Source: Anoplolepis gracilipes (taxonomy: Eukaryota; Arthropoda; Insecta; Hymenoptera; Formicidae). From it: a stretch of DNA of 64,000 bases. The position numbers and the translations under genes are program-made. The DNA lies in NCBI RefSeq assembly GCF_047496725.1, contig NC_132971.1, forward strand, positions 7,592,001-7,656,000, given 5' to 3'. This document shows positions 27,313 to 39,702 of this stretch, one piece after another; the first letter of the stretch is position 1, and each line of letters begins with the position of its first letter. The notes beneath the pieces were generated by a model. It had not been told where the DNA came from, made no database searches, and was given only the letters and a program-made list of their open reading frames with translations.

Positions 27313-28371
27313 TCTGTCTTGCCTGTTTCGCTTGCATAAGCGAGCACGTCCGATTTCGAGACTTTAATTGGCCGGAGGGAATTCCACCGCGTAGCCTTAC
27401 TTTACGAGCAAACTTTCGAGAGATATTTTGAACCGGGCCGAAGGGGCAGAAGGGAACCCGTTGCATACACTCTTTTTTCGGTTACACGGTAAGTCGGCGA
27501 GATTGAGTCAGCAGAGAGCGACCGCACGCTTTTGAAAGATTTGACTTTTATCGCGCGAATACATACGAGATGCTACACTTTATATAAGTCCTTGCGACAA
27601 CATACTTTGCATAGTACTTTTTTATTTTCTTCATTTTTTTATTTCAGCCCAATACTTTGCGGTGAATCAATATACATATTCTATTAAGAATTACATAAAA
27701 ATTATGATAGTACCTTAATTACTTTATTGCAATAGTAAGAGATTTTCAGACTATTCCGGATGCAAATAAATTAAATCTAGCTGGATGAAGATGAGAATAA
27801 TGTTATCAGGAAAAAGGAAAAAATAAAGAGATGGGAAAGAGAGTTTTTCTTTTATTACTTTTAGTTTGAAAAATATTTAACGATTTTTCACGTTATAATT
27901 AATACGAATTACTGTAATTTAATAATGGATCAAGATGCAACATTCACATATCGAAGTCTCTCAACTTTTCATACGATCCGTTAATCTAATTATTGGAAGG
28001 CAGAGCCATTAACTGCACTGCAGCGGTGGTCTTTGCATAGACGGATTAACGCGAACGGCAGTGCAAACACGCGACGACACCGAGTTCATCCCGGCTAGAA
28101 CGATTTACGAGGTTTCACAGGCTTGTCTGGCGCGTAGATACGGCGAATGTGTCAATTACGATAACGTGCATCGACGATTTATCTGATTTATCCGATGAAA
28201 TTATTTAGACGCTCATTGGCAATTATCGCATCGCGATTCAATCTGAAAGCGCAACGCGGTACAACACGACATCGCGAAATATTCTTCTCGCACGGATTCA
28301 TTACCCTACTTTGTTGCAGTTCTCAAGCTGCTCGATTTTTTCCCATATTACATCACGTTTTTAGAGTTAAC

Positions 28372-28399
28372 AAAAAAAAAAAAAAAAAAAAAAAAAAAA
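28372..28399. repeat. A28 homopolymer
   Basis: 28 consecutive A, then TAAATAATTATT. No flanking target-site duplication was recognised, so a retroposed origin is not shown. Confidence 0.95.
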
Positions 28400-28676
28400 T
28401 AAATAATTATTCACGCCAAAACATTAAGTACTTTTGTCGCTCAAAAACTTCGATTACTCTTTCGATTTTGTTTCGTTACCTTCCCTCGTTTCCCGTATAT
28501 TTCGTTTTGCTGAACACGAAATAATCTTTGCAACTCGCGAGAGCCGACTTGCACGAGAAACTTTCCGCGCACGGGACTGGACTTCGAGATCTTGCTTGCT
28601 AAATTATCCGCGGGAAAATCGACAACTTCTTCTCCTGAGGTTTTCAAGCGAAACCTTTTCCGGCTCGCGAGACTCG

Positions 28677-30598
28677 TCAATTCGAGTCGCGAGTCCGCTT
28701 TTTAAAGGGGCCATACTCGAGGTACGTTCCCGCGGGATATCGATACGCGTCGCCATCTCTTCTGAGAATATTCGAGACGAAGTGAAAGGTCGAGTTCTCA
28801 TAATCGTCGTAATATCGATGCGGCCAGACCGGCGGTCGCAGGCCGGCTTCGCTGTAGATCAGTCGATCGTCGAGCTCTGGATCATTGCGAGATCGTGATA
28901 TTTCGCGGAGCTTACGATTGTAATTTTTCAGTACGAAAGGCACTTTAAATTCCGCAACGCCGTTCGATCTTTTGTTATTCCTCGGCCGACGAAGAATTCG
29001 AGCTTTGAGAGAAATTTTCGGATCTGCTCGTAAATCTTTCGGATTCGCTCGTTTCATTTTTGAACGAATTCTGCGCGAAAAACTATCATCGTCGTCGATT
29101 ATTCTTAATACAGGTGAATTATTAAAGATGTCGTTTCTCCTTTTGCGATGTTTCATTCGCCGAAATTCGCCACTGTTTAAATAAGCATTTGGTTCAATTT
29201 CGACATTTCTGATGTTTGATATAGGTGTTTCCTTTCCTATTAAACGAATACGTGATAAAGCACGATCGTCATAATACGGCGAACTTTTTATTACCGGCAG
29301 CAACTTCCATTCGACGACGTCATTCGACCATTTATTATTTCTTAATCTTGGAAGCTCCAAATTATTTTCGGGATCTAGGTCATCCGGTATGTCTAACTTA
29401 GCTATATATTTTTCCCTTAATTTATTTTTAGAAAAATTATTATCATTATCATCATCGTGAAATAAGTCGATCAGCCTCCAATCTGCGACGTCGTAAATTC
29501 TCTTTTCTCGTCCTTGTCTCAGATTTTTTAGCTCGATTTCGGGATCCATTTCCTCGCTTCGGTAGTTTGTCGCTCGATTTAATTTTACAGCGTTATCATC
29601 CGCTTCTTTTTCCGCTGCCAAAACTTTCTGTCGCTCCTTCGAGACCCCAATGTTCGTGTCGCTCGTCAAGTTTACGAAGCTTGTACTTCCCTTCGTTCTG
29701 TCAATTTTTGTCTCGCGATTTATAGCGCAAAGTTTTCCCTTAACCTGGTTATTGGCTCTCGCGTTTATAACTAACTTTTCTCTAGTGCTGACTTCCGTAG
29801 TCGCTGTATCAATTGCAGCATCGGTTTTGTTGTCCGCGAAAACATTGATCTTACGTTCAGCCAATCTTAACTTATCCGCATCATTCATATTGTTGTTATC
29901 GTTGTTATTATAACTTGCTCTCGAAATTTTACTTGACTCATCACTACTGGCCTCGGACATTGAATGAGACTTATCGAAACGATCTATGCTTCTGAGGGTT
30001 GACGGCTCAGGAATGATGTCCTCTCGCTTCGTTCTGGAACTCGTCTCATCGATCGGTTTATGTTTATCTCCTTCCACCAATTTCTCGAAACGTTGCTTCT
30101 CTCTTTTCGTGCCATTCCTCATGTCTTTGCCAAAGGCAACTTCCTCCAGTTGTTTCTCGTTCTCCTTTCTCCAAGCTTCCCGCTTGTTGAGAAGTATCAC
30201 TTCGTCCTCCAAACGATTCTTCCCCTTTATTGGTAACAAATCGAGCATCCTATCATTTTCGGTCGTCATGTTTTTCTTATCGGCCAATTCCCGTTTCCTC
30301 TTCTTTTTCCCTGTCAATTTCGCATCGAGGAGATCGAACGAATCGTAAATCATTGGCTCTTCGTAGCCTAAATAGAGAGAATTTCTTCCTTCGCGACTTG
30401 CGCGCTTCTGTCGTGACTTTCTGTATCCTGGTCGCGATGATCCTGTGCGACTTTGATGCTTGCGATGCTTTCGATGTTTTCCCTTTGCTTTCCTGTCATT
30501 TTTGTTTTTCTTATAATTGTGAAACTTTTGGCGCTTTATTTTGCGACATCGCTTCGATGGGACTTCAAGACTGCGCGTTTCTCTGCGATGAGTGTGAC
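28677..30598 (-). CDS. Secreted-protein exon 17, basic tract, repeats and stop
   Basis: 1922 nt, acceptor ATTTCTAG, stop at 28677-28679. It begins with a very basic Lys/His/Arg tract (KGKHRKHRKHQSR), then RQKR|ASREG and the acidic GYEEPMIYDSFDLLD. A Lys/Glu-rich middle follows. Three degenerate repeats with a DPE/DPK start and a SNxVxExK-type core lie around 29540, 29370 and 29020. REKR and RKRR sites occur among them, and the chain ends FKKRTRDSN. Confidence 0.85.
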
Positions 30599-33500
30599 CT
30601 AGAAATTTTAAAGTATGTAGCAGAAGATAAATTTTTTATTAATTCTCTGGAGGAAAATATATAAAGAGCAAAAATACGACAAAGTTACTGGATGAAATAG
30701 TTTGATCACGCCAGTATCAGAAAATAATATGCGAAATAATCTGAGCGAATATTTCGCCGTGCATTTTCGGACGAGATATTACGTGGATATAATTACACGA
30801 TTTTAAAAGTTTGGTCGAGGTCGTCCGTTTTTTTTTTATCGATTTAACGCGGAAATAGTTTATTCGCCATGGTATTTAGACCGAAAATATTTCCGATATA
30901 ACTAATTTTCCGATACCGGTAGTTGAAGAAACATCATTCGGTAACGTTTATTTATTTTCCACTGAAATTTTAATATTTATTCTTAAGTGCGCATTAAAAG
31001 GCGAAATAATCGATTGTATTATTATTATTTTAGAAGACATTCTACAATTGATAAATTGTATTATTTTAGAAGACATTGTACAATTGATAAATCGAGAAAT
31101 GTATCGCGAGAGACATGACGTACCATCTTGATGCTGCCTATCTGCCACTTTGGGTGCGATGTTGTTGAACCGAAAAAAATTATGCGTATCGATTGGCAAA
31201 GAGAATGCATCTTTTGTCATCAAATAGCTTGCATTAGTGACATTGGGCATTGCGCTCTGATACTGTAGAATATTTCCGATTCCAGCTCTAGCTGCTCCAA
31301 TGGACGCAAGTTTTCTTTTCCTTTCTTGCTCTTCGATATATTCCAAAAGTAGATTTAATTGCCGAATCTAAATAATTGTAAAATTTTTTCTAATATTATT
31401 TTCTATTATTCCTGTAATATCTTTCCTTTTATATAAACTTATTATTTATTAGTCACTATTCTTAGTCAAATATTAATCAGCAAATAACAATATTAACTTT
31501 TTAACAAAGTCTTACCAAATAATCGTAGACTGCCTGGACCTTTGTTTTCTCTTTTGCTGTCAAAACATTATATTCCTTTACTAGAGCATCCAATATTTTC
31601 ACTTTTTTCTGTAAATCATTTATATCTTCTCCCTCGGAAATGTTATGAAACAGGAATTTGCGTCCCGGAATGATTTCCTGCACCGGAATAATTTCCTCGC
31701 GGATCAAATGCAACGATGGTACCTGGTTTAGAAATTAATACTTATTATTAATCAAGAAAAGTGTGACATACGATATAATTGTAATAGAGAATTTAAATAT
31801 TATGAGATATACCTCTTCCAACGGTTCCTCCTCTCGATCCGTTTCTAGCATCCATCCTAAAAATTCTCGCATATCTGGCGATAAGGAAACGCAGGTTTTT
31901 CTCTGGACTTCGTCCAGAATTAATCTACCAAGAAGATCTTTAACTCTGTTCATCATTATTTCCGTATGATTCGTCTAAATTGTATTAATTTAAAAAATAT
32001 AATAATTCAAAATTATCAAAATTTTTTTACAGAGAATATAATCAAATTTTTCAAATTAAATAATAGTGATTACTTGATCGTCATCAAGGCCTTGGCGATA
32101 AATATTACTCGCCGCTACTATGTCTTTAGTTTTATAATTACGTTGAAGTCCAGGAGCAAAGACGTTTTTTAATTGATCATTGTTTTGAATCTACACGAGA
32201 CATGGGCGCCAATTATTTTTTTATTATTATACATTTTTAATTATTATCAATGATTTTTGTAATAAAAATGTAAACTGCCTATATTAAATATTTTTTTAAA
32301 TTTTTATTACGCAAAAAAATGTTAGCTTTAATATCGCGTGATACGATTCTTTACTTACCTGTTCGAATATCTGCTCGACGATTTTTCCAGCTAGCTCGCC
32401 ATGAAGAGCGACGTCCATCTGCGACTCGTCGTCGATGTTGTCGGCTGTGAGGAGCAGCTTAATTTCCTTTCTCCGTGTGTTGCCCTCTTCCGGCTTCACT
32501 GTCTGAAAAATCATTCTTAATTTTTTTCTCTTTTTTAATCCAGTCGAGCGATCTACTACGCGACGATCACCAATCGCTTTTTCACTCACACTCTGATCCT
32601 CCACATTCTCGTAAAGCACTTTTTCATTCGGTGCCTCCTCATTCACTTTCGTACGAAGCAGACCTCGCTCGGCTGTTTTACTCTTCTGGGTTCTAATGCG
32701 TCCAGTCAAAGAAGACGCTTCAGCTTTGCTCTTCTTCTTTGACTTCAAATCGTCTCGATTAGCGTTTCTCGACACGTCGGACCGATGCGTGTGATGTTTC
32801 CTGTTTCTCGAAGACGAATATGAACTATTCTTCTTTGCGTGTTTTTCCGAGGACTGCTTGTTCTTCTTATTTTTCTTTCCAAAATTTTCTTTATTTCTCG
32901 AATCGATTCGAGGACTCAGCGAGTATCGGTCGAAGTCTTGTACGTCATTATTCAAATTTGTGTCCGCGTATCCATTATATGCATCAGCGGATTGATCTTC
33001 GAGAATATTCGAAAGCTGAAAATGATCACTCAGACTTTTGTCCGCCTCGTCAAAATCACCTTGACTCACGTCGTCATAAAACGTGCGATATGAAGCAGCT
33101 GCTCTTCTGACTCTCGTTGCTTGATTATCTACGTATTTTTGTTCGGCAGCTTCAAGATCCTCATCGCCATCCACAATATAAATCGAATTCGTCAAAATCG
33201 GCTCTTGAATCTTTTTATTAGCACTCCGCTCGGATGTATCATGATGAACGTTAAATACATTGATCAAGTCCGCAGTTATGTTATCATACCAATCATGTGA
33301 GATCGATGAATTATCACGGAAAATTCTCGAGGGATTATAAAGTTTAGAATTTATATTGATTGTATTTTTCATATCTGATTTATTATCCTGATCGTGAGTT
33401 TTATTCGAGTCAGAAATTATTGCTTCGTCTACAGCCTTCAGTCCTCTGCCAAGCCTGACTTTTACATTATCATCAAAATCATCGTGCCAATCCAAAGACT

Positions 33501-36500
33501 CGACAAATGATTCGTGCAAGTCTTGCGAACTAATCGCAGCTTGTTTCTCCGAATTCAAATTTCGTTTCAGTATTTTACGGGTCTCGGACTCGATGTACTT
33601 TTGATTTTCGTATGGAGACCTAAAATCTGTGTTGATCTCTGACCCTCCTATCGCACTTTTTTCGGGAGACGGATTATTTTCATCTTGAACAATCTATATA
33701 TGGGTATATTATATTTTCGATTGTAAAGAGATTAATTATATTGTGACTAATAATAATCACACGTACTTGAAATACACCTGACTCAGTAGATGTACTGACG
33801 GAAAATATTCTCGGTGAATTTTTTTTCGTAGAACTACTCTGTTCGAGGTCGTCTTTAAACATGTCATCTGTGACTTTAATCGAGAGATATTTGCTCGTGG
33901 CAGTATGATTTAAACCTGCAACTGTCGAGACAACATTTATAAAATTCACAATATATTATATCATCTATTATATTATATATGATATATTATATCATTGTAT
34001 AAAAATTATAAAAATAACGCAACAAATTAAAAATCATAAACGCAAGATGTTAAAAAAGTTACAAAAAGTAAAACTGCAATTAAAAAATAAAAATCAATAT
34101 AAAATATTCAAACACTATACGAATAGATACAATTAAAATAAAATAAGAGATACTTGATAATTGCACTCAATATTTACTTGTCCAGGATGCATTGGACAAT
34201 TGGAATCTTCTTTGTTCAACGTCGTTTTGACTCGAGCCGAAGAATCTATCATTCAATGGCTGTAATTGAGAGGGATTTGTGTCGAGTTTATTATCCGATT
34301 CATAGCGCAGTCTTTGATCACCTCTGAGGCGGAGTCCGCTCTTTAATTCACCGTCGGGCCAATCGTACACATTCTTTAATTCCTCGTATAGAGGCTCGAC
34401 ATTATTCGGATATCTTCGATCGTTCCCTTGATAATAATAACGATCTTCTGGTCTATATGAAGTAAATTATTAGACAATTTCAAGACTTGCAAATATCCAC
34501 ATTTTTAATAAATAAAGATTTTATTTATAAATTCTTTTCAATCCATTTAATAATTGACTGTGAATATTTTAAATATAAACAGGAATAATTTTATTTCTAA
34601 TTTAAAAATATGACTATAATTCAAAATAATTTTTTTGCAATTTTTTTGAAAATGTATATCAGATTAATTAATTACATTAAAGCTGATGTTAATTTTAAAT
34701 ATATACGATTAAAAATGATACCGTTCGTTTTCAAAGTCTTCATAAAAATCTTCCCAAGCCTCTAACTCTCTGCTTTGCTCTAGAATTTTGATAGGCTGAA
34801 TGTCTAATAAGACATTTTCGATAACATCCGGATTTTCGTCTACGCGTGCATTAGATATAATTTCTAAAGGTTCATTTAAATTAATTTTCTTTCTACGATT
34901 ATCGTTTAGTGCCACTTCTGAATCTTTCGGCAACGTCATTCTGTTCTCAAATGATTGGTCTAACCTATCAGACGTCTATTTTTTGGTCATTTGGATCAAT
35001 AATATATCACATAGCACGCGCATTATTTTACTCATGAGACTATATATTTTTCATATAGTATTTAAATAAAAAAATTTCTTGAAATATATATATATATATT
35101 TATTATTATTGATAACAAAATTACGACAAAATATTACCATGTATAGCTCACAAATAAATTCAATTTACCATTTCGATTTTAAATCTGTCGAGCCTTCTTG
35201 ATAAACATTATTCGTAAAATCTTCGCTTTGACGAATTTTTCCCGAGTTTTCCTCAGTCAGTTGTCTTTCTTTACTGAACGCATCTCCGAGACTTGATTTT
35301 GACGCAGCAGATAGCCTCTTGTCCTTCTGATCAGTTTTTAAAGTCTTATTCTTACGTTCGCCAAGATTGACGATAATTTGCTCTTTTGGCTCTTTCTTCT
35401 GTGTTTTCTCACGTTCTCGCTTCATCATTGCTTCGGCGTTCTCGTTCTTTTTCTTCCCTAAACCACCTGGTTTATGTGTTGTTTTATGTGTGCTGTCTGC
35501 AGGTTTTTGAAAAATTAGTACACAATCAATTTTACAAATTTTTATTACGACTTTCGTTATATATTTTATTTAACTTTTACTATATTTTAATTTTATTATT
35601 ATTACGTTTATATATTTTTACCACGTTTTATCTCCGACCTTTCATCTCTGATCAAAAGTTTCTCATTTTTATTCTGAATCTCCTGCTCGTTTATTGGCAC
35701 ATCATGCTCTTGTTCTTCGTTATTGTCGTCATAATCATAATATTCAATCATATCCAACATACTACGTCGTTTTCTCCCGTAATCGCTAGTCTTTCCCTTG
35801 TTCTTCTTTTCAAGCTTTTGCTTAATTAACATATCGACTTTGGCCTTCACAGGATCGATCCGTTGCCTAGATGAAGTACGTTTTTCTCTTTCGCTTTCCA
35901 TTGCTCTATCATTATCTGTAAACGCATTACATCACTTTTGCATTTACGTTACTTTTGCTATAAAAATCTCATCAATTTATACCTTCCATTACATCCTCTT
36001 CACTATCATTATAATCCTCTTTAACTCTTTCGACATTTTCATACTCTTCATTATTTTCTTCTTTTTCATCGTGATTTACTACCACTTCTTTTCCAACCTC
36101 CACATTCTCTGGTGCATTATTGGATTCAAGATTCTCAAAGGAATATGTAGATCGTTTGTAACGAGCATGGTGATTTGCGTCGGACATCTGAGGATTAAAA
36201 TTATTTTGCACCGCAAAATTTTCTTCAACGTTATCGTCGCGTTTGACTCTAATTAAAACTTTTCTGGAATCTGCAGAATTAATTATTTCATTTTGCTGCC
36301 AATCCTCGTCCGTAATATTCTTGATATGACTGTCAATCGCGGAATTGAAAATTGATTCCGTACTCTTTATCAAAGAATCTTCAGTTTCGATGTCGACAGA
36401 ACCTGTAGAAATCCATAATAATCTCCTGCGTAAATGATTATCGGACTCGTGATGTTCGCGAGCCTCCGTTATAGTTTGCGTACCCTCCTTTACATTCATA

Positions 36501-39500
36501 GTCTCATTTCCGTTTGACCCGACAACACGAATATCGATTCTATCGATATCTGAATTTCCATTCGATTTATTTGCACTGTTATTCGTCGCACTTAGAGATG
36601 GAACCATCTGTTGCTGCTTTCGCAAATCGTTGTCTACAGTCATCGAAGCGAGATCCTCGCGTCGATTTTTCGGTATTATCGATTCACCGATCGCGGACGG
36701 GTTTACACTGGCGACTTCCAGTTTCCTCGTCGCATCGATAACGAGATCAATCGAGCTCGAAGAGTCTTCTCTTGCATTTGCATCCGTTGACTCATCGGCA
36801 TCGTTCGTTCTCGTCTGCTCCGCCAACGTCCCGTCTTTTCTCATTCGTCCCAACAATCTCGCCTCTGCCTTCTGCTTTTGATACAGACGCTCTCGGGGCT
36901 CAAAGACCTTGATCACGCCGGGTATCAGCTCGCGGTTTTCCTTCCGCGTCCCGTCCGTCTCGATCTCTTCTCTTTTTGTAGCCGCCATTGTCTCGACGTG
37001 GATTCTCCGCGATTCATTTGCTACCGTGTCGATGCCATGCGACATATTTCCCTCGGGAAACTCCTCTCTCGCGTCCTTCGATTGTCCGTCACCTGTACCG
37101 AGTTCCGATTTTTTCCGCGCTGATAATTTTTCCTCGTCGCTTTGCCTATTTCTCGCGAACTTCTGAGCGTCATTGTCGTTTGTTGAAATACGTATCAAAT
37201 CTGCGGATATATTCGACGCAGCAAAGTCCTTTCCAAAATCGAGCGAAATAATGTGCTCCTTCTCTGTATAATCAATATTTTTTGTTGTCCTTTCAGTTAG
37301 AGAATGTTGATCACATTTTTTCGAATTTATTTTTGGACCTTTATTTACGGCAATATGTTCTGGTGAATGCGTTTGAAGATTGATTTTTACAAAAAAGAGT
37401 GATGTATTGTCGATGGAATAATTGTTTAAATTAGGTTGTGTAATCGAAAAATATCTCAGTCCAGAAATATTTGCTCCGTTAGATACTGATGAAGTAATCG
37501 TTAAATTAATAAAACGATGGTTTAAAGAAGAGCCTTTTTCTAAAGAATACTGCGAGTCGGAAATGTTCATCTTATTTAAAGTTCCCGTTAAACTTCTGTC
37601 GTTATTAAAATAAGCAGAATACAATCGCGCGACGTTTCCTTTGGTTTTTTGCATCCTGGTTACATTTCCAAGAGCGTCTTTAATTATCTGACCTTCCCGA
37701 TAGCTTTTATTTTCAGGAATATCCTTTTGACTATTTAAATCTGTGATAAAGCTTCTTCGACTGCGTTTAGCGCGATCATATTCTTTCGAGTTTCGTTTTC
37801 CAAGATATAATTCCTGAAATTCTACTCCTTGAGAAATTCTCGAGTCATTTTCATCTTCACTGCCTAAATTGTTAGCCCTCTTAATCCTCCATATTGTATT
37901 TTTATACGGATATTCATCTCTCTCGAAATCAAATATTTCGGCTGCCGATCTCGGATGGTCCCAACTAGATTCTTTTAAAAAAATTGATCGAGGTAAAGAT
38001 AACACAATAATAAAATTATCAATACTAAGAATAATTATATTACCTCTCGCGAATACATTTTCCTTCTTATTGTTTGTCGTCAACTTATTTTTTAAATCTA
38101 ACACAGTCTTCTTCAAAGACTCCAATGTCAACGGTGTATTTTGAGACTTCCTGTTCTTAATTGGCGGAGATTTTTGCAAAACGCTAAAATCATCTGGATG
38201 CATTGAATCGTATAATGACACGATTTCTAATTGATTTCCCGTGTCGTCGACACGTAGCTTTTCTCCGTTTTTATTCACGCCTAAGAGATCATATCTTTTT
38301 ATGCTATTCAAAATTAAGTTAATAATTTTAACGTTTGAATTGTCTCAATAATACCAGGATTAGTGAGAATTTCACGAGCAGAGTTGTAATCACGAAGCCA
38401 TGTACTCTCGTCGTTAGTCACTTTGGGATTCTCATTAAAATTCGACCAGTCGTCCGAGGAATGGAGATCCTTCTTTCTAGCCCAATCTTTCAGTGGCTGA
38501 TCGGCTATCGCTCCTCTTTCGTAGACGCTTCTATCTAACCTACACTCAAGAGTGGAACGAATTTCTTTCTATCTGTCGCGAAAGACATGTGCTGGCTGTT
38601 AAAAAATTCGTTGAGCATAAAAAATGTGAATGAATAATTCAAATCGCGAATTAAATTCAGCGACTTACAAATTGTGCCAATTTTATTATCAGAATTTAAA
38701 AAAAAATTTTAATATAATTATTTTGATAATGCTAAAATATTAGTTTATCAATTATAAATATTTTTTTAATGTATTACACAATGTAATTTGATTTTATTAA
38801 TTAAACAATATATTAGTATCGTTCCATCGCTTACGTGCCAGGAGATCGATAAAAAATGTTGAAATCAGCGTCATCAGCCTCTCTCTTAAATGTCATGTCG
38901 TTATCCAGATAGACTCTCTGAGGAATCTCGTGAGTACTTTCCTCCCCGTATTTCTTCTTCTGCAGCATCCACATTTTTTCATAATTCTGATCGAAGCCTC
39001 TCTTGCCGCGTAACCTATTTCTATAACCGATATCAGTCAACTCTAGGACATTTTCTGCGTTGACGGATACCGTAGGGTGCCAATTTGTATAGGCCAGCGA
39101 ACTGGACCAGAAATATGCGCGTTAAATCATTCAATAAAAGTCAGAATGTTTCTGTCGCTATCGAATGAAAAAATATAGATAGACTTATTGGGAATATAAT
39201 AGAATTATTGGGAATTTTACCGATTGAAATACATGTTTTTTTCTAAATTTAGCAATTAAAAATTTTATAAAAATTGTAAATTAAAACTGATCGTTCGAAT
39301 TTATTTTATTTTTTATTCACATTTATACTTTTTCACTCATTATAAAATAACAAACTCTTACTTATCTAGCTGATCGTGAGTTATATGATTAGCATGACGG
39401 GTAGCGTGATCTATCCACTTCAAATCGTTCTGCGCTTTGAGAACATCCTCCAGAAATCTATTTAGAGCCGCGCTTTTCTTGTCGCTGATCGTAGCGGATT

Positions 39501-39646
39501 CATTCGCGATGCGATGTCGAATGTCAACCTATGTTCAAACGGCAATCTCAACGTCGAACGGTTTTATTGACGTATCAATGTTTTTATTCGTTTTCACCGA
39601 GCATTAGTTAGAACATCCGCGTATTTAAATTAAATTAAAATATCTC

Positions 39647-39702
<56 letters not shown>

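Larger units (their letters stand above)
25386..28676. other. Intergenic or intron between the plus-strand exon and the secreted-protein gene
   Basis: GC-rich blocks at 25400-25760, 26000-26470 and 26940-27490 alternate with AT-rich DNA. A plus-strand donor TACACG|GTAAGTCGG lies at 27488, with no convincing acceptor or frame before it. A (CT)-rich run is at 27232-27312 and an A28 tract at 28372-28399. The 3' UTR of the minus-strand gene must occupy part of 28676 and below, but its end was not located. Confidence 0.5.

Noticed and set aside
38304..38332. 29-nt intron between secreted-protein exons 4 and 5
   Set aside because: Too short to splice. The 74-nt intron 38281-38354 with acceptor CTCTTAG keeps the frame and has normal signals.
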